DNA from: Rhizocola hellebori
GTDB lineage: Bacteria > Actinomycetota > Actinomycetes > Mycobacteriales > Micromonosporaceae
Reading direction: 5' to 3'
NCBI RefSeq assembly: GCF_016862955.1
Contig: NZ_BONY01000047.1
Coordinates: 16,587-80,586 of the forward strand
Length of the DNA: 64,000 nucleotides
Shown here: positions 33,579 through 41,509 of the stretch, in pieces
How the letters are laid out: the number at the start of each line of letters is the position of its first letter
How positions within the stretch are numbered: the first letter of the stretch is position 1
Position numbers and translations under genes: made by a program
The notes under the pieces: model-generated
Databases searched by the model: none
The model's input: only the letters and a program-made list of their open reading frames with translations
What the model was told of the DNA's origin: nothing

Positions 33579-34676
33579 CTAGCGACCAACGGCGTCGAGC
33601 CAGGCGACGCTGAGATCCGTGTGGACAACGACGACGCCGCCCGAGCCGTCGTAGCGGGCGGCCCGCGTCTGCCCGGTCGTGCGCAGGACGGCACCGGTAA
33701 GCGGGTCGATCTCGATCAGGCTGTCGCCGGCCACGTAGCCGACGCGGGCGCCGGCTGGATCTGCCACCACCGCTACCGGCTGCGCGGTCTCAGCGCTCCA
33801 CGTGACCTTACCGGCGGCGTCGAAGACCCGAAGCGCCGATCGGCTGCCGCTCACCGCCCGGGTCAGGTCGGCGACTATGCCGCCGGCTCGGGTCAGCGCG
33901 CAGGTTCCCGCCCGTTCCAGGTCGGTCACAGGTGTCTGGGCACCGGTCCGGTCGAGCAGCACCGGCCGCTGCCCGATCAGCAGCGCCTGGGACCCGTCCG
34001 GGTGCAGGCATGCGGTTCCTCCGGCGACCTGGACCGGGGACCCGGTCACCCGCCAGCCCGCATCGTCCCTTTCGAACCACCTGGCCTCATAGGCCGGTCC
34101 GGCACCGGTCGGACCGGGCGTGACCGCGCCGGCCGCGCTCACCGCGAGCCCGTACCGGCCATCTGCGTCCTCCCGCCACGACGTGCGGGGCCCCCCGACC
34201 GACACGCGCTCGGTGTTAGCACCGTGCCGGATCTCCAGCCACCACTGCCCGTTTCTGTCTCCGGTGTGGACAACCAGGTCGTCCGCGGAGCGCGCGGTCA
34301 GCACCCATCGCTTGGGCGCGGTCAGGGTGGCTATCGGGTGCGCCCGCCCGTCCACCATGAGCACCGGTTCGGGGTCTGGCATGGCGGGCGAGATGAGCGA
34401 GGCTGCGCTGCCGGACAGCACGGCGTCCGGACATCGGTCCAGGCACATCACCGGGGCCGGGTCGCGGTCGCCAGCCGGCACCCGCCAGGCCACCGTCCCA
34501 TCTCGACGGACGCCGACGTAGCGGACGGCGGCCACGTCGAGGAAAATCACGCCGTACTGATCGGCATCGATGATTACCGGTGCCCGGTCTGCCGGCGGTG
34601 CCGCGGGGCGTGCAGGCGTGGTACACCCGGCGGCCGCCACGGCAAGCGCGACGGCGATGCGCCCGATGGTTCGCAC
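33579..34676 (-). CDS. Lipoprotein with beta-propeller-like repeats
   Basis: 365 residues from the GTG at 34676, decided by GGAGG six bases before it; a longer frame reaches 34709. The short signal sequence ends in a lipobox-like AAAGC with Cys18, so the protein is probably lipid-anchored outside the membrane. The remainder shows repeated short strands with WxV/D-type turns (RDGTVAWRVPAG, DAAGKVTWSAETAQPV, GAVLRTTGQTRAARYDG, DLSVAWLDA) like PQQ or WD propellers. No enzyme motif is seen. Convergent to the preceding gene, with 17 bases between the stops. Confidence 0.7.
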   Translation of the reverse strand: MRTIGRIAVALAVAAAGCTTPARPAAPPADRAPVIIDADQYGVIFLDVAAVRYVGVRRDGTVAWRVPAGDRDPAPVMCLDRCPDAVLSGSAASLISPAMPDPEPVLMVDGRAHPIATLTAPKRWVLTARSADDLVVHTGDRNGQWWLEIRHGANTERVSVGGPRTSWREDADGRYGLAVSAAGAVTPGPTGAGPAYEARWFERDDAGWRVTGSPVQVAGGTACLHPDGSQALLIGQRPVLLDRTGAQTPVTDLERAGTCALTRAGGIVADLTRAVSGSRSALRVFDAAGKVTWSAETAQPVAVVADPAGARVGYVAGDSLIEIDPLTGAVLRTTGQTRAARYDGSGGVVVVHTDLSVAWLDAVGR

Positions 34677-34739
34677 GATTTGCCTCCAGGGGTTGGCCCG
34701 GGTCGGCACCCGCGATCGAGCGCCGGCCCGGGCGGCTGA

Positions 34740-35177
34740 TCAGGTTTCGGCCCAGACGTTGCAGGAGGTGTCACCCGCGAGCGGCAGGTCGAACACGCCC
34801 TTCCATCGGGTGACCTCATGGTCGCTGGCAAGCGTCCATTGGCTGGTCCACCAGTCTCGCCACTGGTAGCCGGGCACATGGTTGTCCCACTCGTGGAACA
34901 TCTGAACACCGTTGCGGTGGAACCAGATGTCCAAATCGTTGTTGTCGTTGATGTACGTGTGGAAGCCCGAGCTGAAGTAGGCGCTGAACAGGTACCAGTT
35001 GTGGTAAGGGCCATCGACCGAGTAGGCGGCATAGCCCTGCAGGTAGTGCTCGTAGCCGGACGGACGCCCGTCGTCGCAGTAAGAGCTGAGGGCGTCGGCC
35101 TGCGCGGGTGCGGCGAGCGCGACGCTGGCCACGCAGGCGGCAAGCGCCCCGGCGACAACCCTTCGGAATCTGGACAC
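34740..35177 (-). CDS. Small secreted protein, unknown
   Basis: 145 residues from the GTG at 35177, chosen because GGAAGGAG lies upstream and a clean signal peptide follows (RFRRVVAGALAACVASVALAAPAQADAL). The mature part of about 115 residues is rich in Trp, Tyr, Asp and Asn (YHNWYLFSAYFSSGFH, NDNNDLDIWFHRNG) with two cysteines that may pair. The family is not recognised; the composition suggests a beta-sandwich binding protein. It is 63 bases upstream of the lipoprotein start on the same strand. Confidence 0.7.
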   Translation of the reverse strand: MSRFRRVVAGALAACVASVALAAPAQADALSSYCDDGRPSGYEHYLQGYAAYSVDGPYHNWYLFSAYFSSGFHTYINDNNDLDIWFHRNGVQMFHEWDNHVPGYQWRDWWTSQWTLASDHEVTRWKGVFDLPLAGDTSCNVWAET

Positions 35178-35500
35178 TGTCTCTCCTTCCTGGCTGCCCG
35201 ATCGGCAGTCACGGCAAATCAGGTATCGACTTATGTGCTCGTTCTGGTTGACGGGCTCCGGCCCCAATCTGGCCCCAAAACGTCTACGTAGCAACGCTCG
35301 GCCCGCTGCTCAGGTCCGATCGCGGTACAGGCGACCACGACTACGGCACACGGTACTGAACTTCGCCGCTCCCGCCGCCGGTGCGCGGTGACCGTTGTCT
35401 GCCAATGGCCGGTGCTGGCCAACCGAGCCGCCCTCGGCGCGTCGTTCCGCTGCAGGGCATGGCTATAGCACGAAGCTGGCCGGCATCGTTGCGGTGAGCC
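35178..35500. other. Intergenic region without recognisable gene
   Basis: 323 bases between the small secreted protein start and the stop of the third SARP gene. It must hold the promoter of the secreted protein gene; I see no convincing -35/-10 pair, repeat, terminator or RNA structure. Confidence 0.5.
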
Positions 35501-38281
35501 TCACGCAGCGGTGCCGACCGTGGCGTCGAGCCGGTGAAGTTCGGCGCGGATCCGATCGGCGTCGGCGTGGCCGAGAGTGTCCAAGATGGACAGTGCGCGG
35601 CTCAAGGCGGCGCGGGCGGCTTCGCCGTCGCCGACGGCCTGCTGGCTGCCGCCGATGTTGGCGTAGGTGCTCGCCTCACCGTATTGGTCGTTGACCTGCG
35701 CGAAGTGCTCAAGCGCGTGCTCGTAGCACTCGATCGCGCGCCGATGGTCGCCGAGTTGGTGGTGCGCGTAGCCGAGGCTGTCCCAGGTATCTGCCTGCCC
35801 CTGTACGTCGTCGACCTCCACCAGCAGCTTCAGCGCCTCCTCGCACAGCTCGATCGCGCGGTGGTAGTCGCCGAGCAGCCCCTCCTGCCAGCCGACGGCG
35901 TTGAGCGTGTAAGCCCGCCCGGGCAGGCATCCGGCCCGCTCGAACAGGGTCAGAGCCTGCCGCGACTGATCCAGCGCGTCCCTGTACAGCCCCTGCCGTT
36001 CGGTGACCTGGCCCAGGCCGAGGTAGGTGTGCGCCTGCCCGGCCAGGTCATCGCAAGCGGTGAAATGGTCCAGCGCACGGCGCAGATGCTCACTCGCCTC
36101 GTCGAAGCGGCCCAGCCGCGAGCAGACCAGGGCGAGATTTCGGTGCGCGTGGCCCTGCCCCGCCGTGTCAGCGATGCGCGACGCGGCTGCCAGCGCGGTG
36201 TGCTCCGTGCCCAGCCAATCCTGCCAATACCCCTGCCGGTGCAGGAACCCGGCCAGGCACCAGGCCAGACGCCAGGCGTGCCGCTCGAACCCGCACCGCG
36301 CCGCGAGCGCCACGGCGGCCAGCAGCACGGCGACCTCGGCGGTGAACCACGCCTCGGCTTCCGAGCGGTTGCGCGGGTGCTCGGGCGAGGCCCCCTCCTG
36401 CGGCGTCTCCATCGCGATCCGGCTGAAGTGCGGGTGCAGGGCGAGGTCGGCGGCGTGCGCGGTGTGCAGGCAATAGTCAAGAAACCGGTGCATGGCGGCA
36501 CGCCGGTCACCCGGCGAGTCGGCCTGCTCGGCCAGATCTGCGGCATAGGCGCGCAACAGGTCATGGAAGCTGTACCGGCCGTAAGCGTGCTCCGTGAGCA
36601 GATTGGCCCGGGTCAGTTCGGTAAGCAGCGGCCGGATCCGGCCCGGGGGTACCGCGGCGAGGCTGGCGGCCGCCCGGCCCGAGATGTCGGGGCCGGGATG
36701 CCGGCTCAGCAACCGGAACAGCCGCGCCGCCGCCGGGCTCAGCGTCCGGCACGACCACGAGAACACCGCCCTGACATCGGTCGCGTCGTCGCCGGCGTCG
36801 AAAGCGTCGAGATCGCGCAGCTGGGCAGCCACCTCGGCCAGGGTGAAACCCGGATGCGTGGCGGCCCGGGCGGCGACGATGGCCAGGGCCAAAGGCAGCC
36901 GGGCGCACCGGTCGACGATCGCTTCCGTGGCCGCCGGTTCGGCCGCCACCCGGCGCTGGCCGAGCCGGAGCGTCAGCATGTCTCGGGCCTCGTGCAGGCT
37001 GAGCAGGTCGAGGCGCAACGGCTGCGCGCTCTCGGCAGCGACCAGCGGGATGAGCTGATCGCGGCTGGTCACGATCGCCAGACAGCCGGGCGCGGCAGGA
37101 AGCAGCGGGCGCACGTGCCCCGCCTCACGTGCGTTGTCTAGCAGCACCAGCAGCCGCCTTCCGGCCACCATCGTGCGGTAAAGGTTGACCAGGCCGTCCA
37201 GATCGGAGGGCATCCGCGCCGCCGGAACGCCAAGCGCCTCAAGGAATCCGTGCAGAGCCCACTGCGGCTCGACCGCCGAATCGGCCGGGTCGAACCCGCG
37301 CAGATTCACGTAGAGCTGGCCGTCGGGGAACCGTGCGGCGTTGCGGTGCGCCCAGTGCACGGCCAGCGTCGTCTTGCCGACCCCTGCCGTGCCCGACACC
37401 ACTATCACGCCACCGTTTCCGGCCAGATCGTCCAGAGTGGACATTGCCGCATCGCGTCCGGCGAAGGTGGGCACCGCCGAGGGAAGCTGCGCCGCCACAA
37501 GCCACTGCCCGGCCGGCGCCGGTGCGTCGATGGCTGTGTCCTGGCGCACGATCGCCGCCTCCAGGTCCCGCAGTTTCGAGCTCGGGCCGACGCCGAGCTC
37601 TTTGCCCAGCGCGTCGCGCAGCCGCCGGAAGGCGGCGACGGCATCGCCGGGACGGCCGCTGCGGTACAGGGCGAGCATGAGTTGCGCGTGCACCTGTTCG
37701 TCGAGCGGGTGTTGCCGCGCAAGGCGTTCCAGCTCCGGCGCCAGCTGCGCGTGCTCGCCCAGCGACAGCCGCGCCTCGGTCAGGTTCCGCTCAGCTCCCC
37801 AGCGCAGGCGCACCAGGTGTTCGGCCTGTTCCTCCAGCCGGGTCAGCTCGGCGAGGTCGGCAAGCGGCTGGCCACGCCACAGCGCCACGGCCGCCTGCAA
37901 GCAGGCGACCCGCTCGGCCGGGTCGGTGGCTCGCTGCGCAAGCTGCACAAGCCGCTCGGCGGCCTGCACGTCGACGGCGTCAGGCCCCATGTCCAGCAGA
38001 TACCCGGGCGGGCGAGCCACGATCGTGCCGGCCCCGCCGAGCAGGCCACGCAGGTAGGAAACGTGACGCTGCAACGTGTTCAGCGCGGTGGCCGGTGACC
38101 GATCGCCCCAGACGACGTCGATGAGCCGGTCGGTGCTCACCACCCGGCCCGCATGCAGAGCCAGGGTCGCGAGCACGGCCCTGCGGCGCAGGCCGTTGAC
38201 GGCCTGCGCCTGGCCGGCGACGATCACCTCCACCGGCCCAAGTAGCCTGATCCGCAACCCCTGGCTGACCCCGTCCAGCAC
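35501..38281 (-). CDS. SARP/AfsR-type regulator with NB-ARC (STAND) and TPR domains, third copy
   Basis: 926 residues, GTG at 38281 without a clear ribosome binding site. Winged helix (LRIRLLGPVEVIVAGQA to SYLRGLLGG, about 9-85), activation domain (about 95-250, QLMLALYRSGRPGDAVAAFRRLRDALG), STAND NTPase with Walker A SGTAGVGKTTLAVHWAH near 294-310 and Walker B RRLLVLLDNAREA, then TPRs from about 640 (AHRNLALVCSRLGRFDEA, AYTLNAVGWQEGLLGDYHRA, ADTWDSLGYAHHQLGDHRRA). It resembles the first copy most closely, down to the C-terminal end (DADRIRAELHRLDA versus DADRIRAKLDAKAA), indicating duplication. Its target is unclear; the next upstream operon is the giant unknown pair, transcribed in the same direction. 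Confidence 0.9.
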   Translation of the reverse strand: MLDGVSQGLRIRLLGPVEVIVAGQAQAVNGLRRRAVLATLALHAGRVVSTDRLIDVVWGDRSPATALNTLQRHVSYLRGLLGGAGTIVARPPGYLLDMGPDAVDVQAAERLVQLAQRATDPAERVACLQAAVALWRGQPLADLAELTRLEEQAEHLVRLRWGAERNLTEARLSLGEHAQLAPELERLARQHPLDEQVHAQLMLALYRSGRPGDAVAAFRRLRDALGKELGVGPSSKLRDLEAAIVRQDTAIDAPAPAGQWLVAAQLPSAVPTFAGRDAAMSTLDDLAGNGGVIVVSGTAGVGKTTLAVHWAHRNAARFPDGQLYVNLRGFDPADSAVEPQWALHGFLEALGVPAARMPSDLDGLVNLYRTMVAGRRLLVLLDNAREAGHVRPLLPAAPGCLAIVTSRDQLIPLVAAESAQPLRLDLLSLHEARDMLTLRLGQRRVAAEPAATEAIVDRCARLPLALAIVAARAATHPGFTLAEVAAQLRDLDAFDAGDDATDVRAVFSWSCRTLSPAAARLFRLLSRHPGPDISGRAAASLAAVPPGRIRPLLTELTRANLLTEHAYGRYSFHDLLRAYAADLAEQADSPGDRRAAMHRFLDYCLHTAHAADLALHPHFSRIAMETPQEGASPEHPRNRSEAEAWFTAEVAVLLAAVALAARCGFERHAWRLAWCLAGFLHRQGYWQDWLGTEHTALAAASRIADTAGQGHAHRNLALVCSRLGRFDEASEHLRRALDHFTACDDLAGQAHTYLGLGQVTERQGLYRDALDQSRQALTLFERAGCLPGRAYTLNAVGWQEGLLGDYHRAIELCEEALKLLVEVDDVQGQADTWDSLGYAHHQLGDHRRAIECYEHALEHFAQVNDQYGEASTYANIGGSQQAVGDGEAARAALSRALSILDTLGHADADRIRAELHRLDATVGTAA

Positions 38282-38347
38282 CCAACCAGGCTACCGACCC
38301 GATTCGTCCTCGTCGATCCGATCGTCGGGCAATGGACACGAGACCAC

Positions 38348-41300
38348 TCATTGCTTGTTGACGAAGGTCGCCCGCAGCGAGGCCAGGGTCTGGTCGTCCA
38401 TCGGGAGATCCAGACCGAGGATATCGAGCAGATCGGCAAGCTTGAACACCTTGCCGTAGGGCTGATCGTCGTTGAGCAGGTCGAACATTTCGCCGAAGTG
38501 GCGCACTCCGACCCGCAGCCACGTGTAGAGCAGGAACATGACGGCGTCGGCCGGCCAGTCGTCGTTGTGTTTTTTGAGCAGGTCACCCAACGTCGGCGGG
38601 GTGATCTTCGCCGCTGCGCTGGCCACCAGCTTGCGGATGTTTTTCTCCAGATCCGCGTCGGCGGCGAGCTTGGCCAGCCGCCGGGTCAATTCCTCCTCAT
38701 TGCCGATCAGGCTCTGGATGAAATCGCGAAAAGCCGTGTCCCTGTCCTGTACGCGGGTCAGCTTCGGGCGATCGACACCGCCCTGCTCCTCCAGGCCACG
38801 TTTGAGCGAGGCCGGCAGATTGTGAAGCTCTGCGAACGGGTGGATGGCGAACTCCAACAGCGCCCGCCACGTGCCACCGGCCAGCATGGTCTTGGCAGCG
38901 CGGTCGCTTTGCCGCCGGTCGAACACCACTCCGGTACCCGCCCTCGTCTTATCTGAGACGATCTTGCGTTCCAGCATGATGGTGCCGATCAGCTCGCCCA
39001 CCGCCTCGCCGAGCTTGCGCGCATGATGGGGTGCCGCTGCCGCCAGGGCGTCGACGCCGCGCTCCATCACGTCGGTGATGCCCAGGTTCTTGAGCTCGTT
39101 CCAGTTCCTTATCCCGATGCGCTCGAAAATCATCTCCAGGTAATCCGCCACGGCGGGCACCGACTTGACGCCGTCGCGCAGTTTGCTGGTGACCGTGCCG
39201 GACATCCGCTGGTTGTACTTGCGCACGATCTTGGATGGGTCCTGCGGCGGCGGGCCGCTGGCCGGCACCAATTCCTCGCGCAAGTCCCGGGCGATGTCGG
39301 CGATCTCGTTGCCGGTGGTCTCCACCATCCATTTGAGGGTCTGCTGCTGCTTCTTAACCCAGTCCTCGATATTTTTGTCCCAACGGGACCGGTAGGCCCA
39401 GTCGAGATAAATCACGACGAATACCACGACCAGAAAGCCTGTGCCTGCGTACTGGCTGAACTTGTTGAGCTGCTCGGCTATCAGCTTGGCGTTCTTGTCG
39501 GTCAGCACCACACGCAGCGAGCGGATCACCCCAGCGATCCGCACCAGCGCGACCCTGACCTTGTTGAAGACAAGGATGGCTTGGTACCCGTTCTTGGTTA
39601 CGTGATTCAGGATCAGCCGAGGTGCCTGATTGATCGCGCGCTTCACGCGTTCGTCGGTCTCGGACAGATAGTGCTCGGCCGCGCCACCGCCGAATCCCTC
39701 GAACACCCCGTGGATGAACTGGAACACCAGGTTGTCGTTCTTCGGGACCAGGCTCATCGCAGCCGCGATCAGCTCGGCCATCAGGATCCGGCGCGCGGCG
39801 GCCGCCGCGTTCTTGGCGATGGCACTGCCGACCGCGTGCGTGACAAGCGTTTTCACCAGACTGCGGGCGACGTTCGTCATCACGACCGGCACGCCGACCA
39901 CCCCGCCGGTCATCACGATGACCCCGCCCCAGGTCACCAGAGTGATGAAGGGCAGCATGCCGGCCGTGTTCTCGTAGATGTCGGCTGCTAGGGCCCCGAC
40001 CTCGTTGTCGGTCAGCCAGTCGGTGAGCTGGATGACCGTCACGTGCTTGGTGTCGGGGTTCCACTCGTACACATCGAAGCGAGGCGACACCCCGATGACC
40101 TGGCGGCCGCTGACCATCATGCCCTGGGTGAGCACGTAGCGCCGCTTTCCCAGATTCTTGTCGTCGCACCACGCTATGAGCTCGTTGAGCCGGTCCTTGA
40201 TCGGGCCGGGCTGGCTCTGGCTGGCCTCTTCGCGCAGCGCACCGAGAAAGAGCTTTTCGCGGTCGGGAGCGACGGCCGGGGCCGTCACAGTCAGCTCCAT
40301 CGGATAGCTCTGGTCGGCGAAGAACACGTCCATGAACGCGTCCAGCCACTCCGAATCGTTGCGGTACTTGAGTTCCTCGTCGCCGTAGTACCAGCGCACG
40401 TAGGCCTTGTAGTCCACGGAGTGACGCTTGTCCAGGCTTTTCCGATAGTCGATTTTGCCGTAGGTCATCCTGGGCGGCTCGCCCGCTCCGTCGATCGCCC
40501 GGAATATCACTGCCTCGACCGGGAACCGGATACCGCCGCCGGGAGGCGGAGCGCCCGCGCCGGCGAGGCTAAACATCAGCTGCACGGTGAACCTCGGTGG
40601 CCCGAAAGGGTTGCCCCGCGGCGGCTCCATGAGCAGGCGGTAGAGGAACTGGGCGTGCGGCAGGTCGATGAGCAGGTAGGTGTCGCCCTCCTTCATGACG
40701 AATTCGGTGAAGCACTCCTTGAGATACTCGTCGCTGAGCTTGGAAGGCTGGAACTGCCTGTCCTGCGTGTTCAGCGGCGCCTTCTCCCGCCACTTCTGGT
40801 AATAATCGCCGCCTTCGTCGCGGCCCACCTTCTTGCTGTCGTGGTAGGTGGCGTTGGTGTAAAGGTGTTCGCGAAACTCACGATCGCGTCTCTCGAGCTG
40901 CTGCGGTATCGGCACGTTCTTGACATTGACCTCGTACTCGCGCCGCGGCGGCGTGTAGTCGAGGACGAACGGGAAGCGGAACAGGGCCTGCTTCCCCGCT
41001 GCCATGTCGTCCCACACGAGATCGACCCGGTTGGCGATCGCCGAGAACTCGTAGGTGCGCGTCTGAGCCATGGTCTTGTCGTCGGCCGTCCGGCTGCCCA
41101 GGCTGGGCTGGACCGTGATCAGCCCACCAGGCTTGTCGATCGGGATGTTGGCGTGGGCCACGATGCGGTTGCGGCCGAACACCCGGCCGTCGGGCAGGGT
41201 CACGTCGTCGTTCTTGTTCTCGACCAGCAGCACGTACTTGACCAGCATTCCCAGCCCGAACAGCCGGCTCAGCTCGTCCTTGTGGTTGGCCCAAGCCTTC

Positions 41301-41500
41301 GGCAACAGCCGGGGGTCGAATCGGTTATACAGCCGGCGATCGAAGCGGTGATAGGTACCCGCATAAAGGTTGAGATCTTCGATTGGCACATAGGCCAGCT
41401 CCGGTATGCCCGGCAGGTCGTGGTTTTTCAACCACAGCAACAGCTGCCGAGCAAGCTCGGCGAGTTCTTCGCCGAGCTTGTCGTCCTTGGTGGCAGTCAT
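38348..41500 (-). CDS. Giant unknown protein, 1050 residues, coupled to the 875-residue partner
   Basis: 1050 residues, ATG at 41500, nine bases after the partner gene. I recognise no family. No signal peptide. Residues about 1-480 are soluble alpha/beta with many charged and aromatic residues (AYVPIEDLNLYAGTYHRF, YVLLVENKNDDVTLPDG, EGDTYLLIDLPHAQFLY). Around 513-545 lies a strongly hydrophobic stretch (MLPFITLVTWGGVIVM and following) and at 685-703 another (GTGFLVVVFVVIYLDWAY), both candidate membrane helices, with an amphipathic Ala-rich region between. The C-terminal 350 residues are charged and helical. The layout, large soluble head then hydrophobic middle then helical tail, would suit a membrane-inserting or membrane-anchored machine component; function unknown. 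Confidence 0.8.
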   Translation of the reverse strand: MTATKDDKLGEELAELARQLLLWLKNHDLPGIPELAYVPIEDLNLYAGTYHRFDRRLYNRFDPRLLPKAWANHKDELSRLFGLGMLVKYVLLVENKNDDVTLPDGRVFGRNRIVAHANIPIDKPGGLITVQPSLGSRTADDKTMAQTRTYEFSAIANRVDLVWDDMAAGKQALFRFPFVLDYTPPRREYEVNVKNVPIPQQLERRDREFREHLYTNATYHDSKKVGRDEGGDYYQKWREKAPLNTQDRQFQPSKLSDEYLKECFTEFVMKEGDTYLLIDLPHAQFLYRLLMEPPRGNPFGPPRFTVQLMFSLAGAGAPPPGGGIRFPVEAVIFRAIDGAGEPPRMTYGKIDYRKSLDKRHSVDYKAYVRWYYGDEELKYRNDSEWLDAFMDVFFADQSYPMELTVTAPAVAPDREKLFLGALREEASQSQPGPIKDRLNELIAWCDDKNLGKRRYVLTQGMMVSGRQVIGVSPRFDVYEWNPDTKHVTVIQLTDWLTDNEVGALAADIYENTAGMLPFITLVTWGGVIVMTGGVVGVPVVMTNVARSLVKTLVTHAVGSAIAKNAAAAARRILMAELIAAAMSLVPKNDNLVFQFIHGVFEGFGGGAAEHYLSETDERVKRAINQAPRLILNHVTKNGYQAILVFNKVRVALVRIAGVIRSLRVVLTDKNAKLIAEQLNKFSQYAGTGFLVVVFVVIYLDWAYRSRWDKNIEDWVKKQQQTLKWMVETTGNEIADIARDLREELVPASGPPPQDPSKIVRKYNQRMSGTVTSKLRDGVKSVPAVADYLEMIFERIGIRNWNELKNLGITDVMERGVDALAAAAPHHARKLGEAVGELIGTIMLERKIVSDKTRAGTGVVFDRRQSDRAAKTMLAGGTWRALLEFAIHPFAELHNLPASLKRGLEEQGGVDRPKLTRVQDRDTAFRDFIQSLIGNEEELTRRLAKLAADADLEKNIRKLVASAAAKITPPTLGDLLKKHNDDWPADAVMFLLYTWLRVGVRHFGEMFDLLNDDQPYGKVFKLADLLDILGLDLPMDDQTLASLRATFVNKQ

Positions 41501-41509
41501 CTCAGTTCG

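Noticed and set aside
35220..35300. Possible attachment site, from tandem GGGGCC-type words near 35255-35282
   Set aside because: Only a short low-complexity repeat; no integrase or tRNA end adjoins it.
18522..38281. Antibiotic biosynthesis cluster implied by SARP regulators
   Set aside because: No polyketide synthase, NRPS, terpene or RiPP enzyme genes are present in the window; neighbours are secreted enzymes and RHS proteins.
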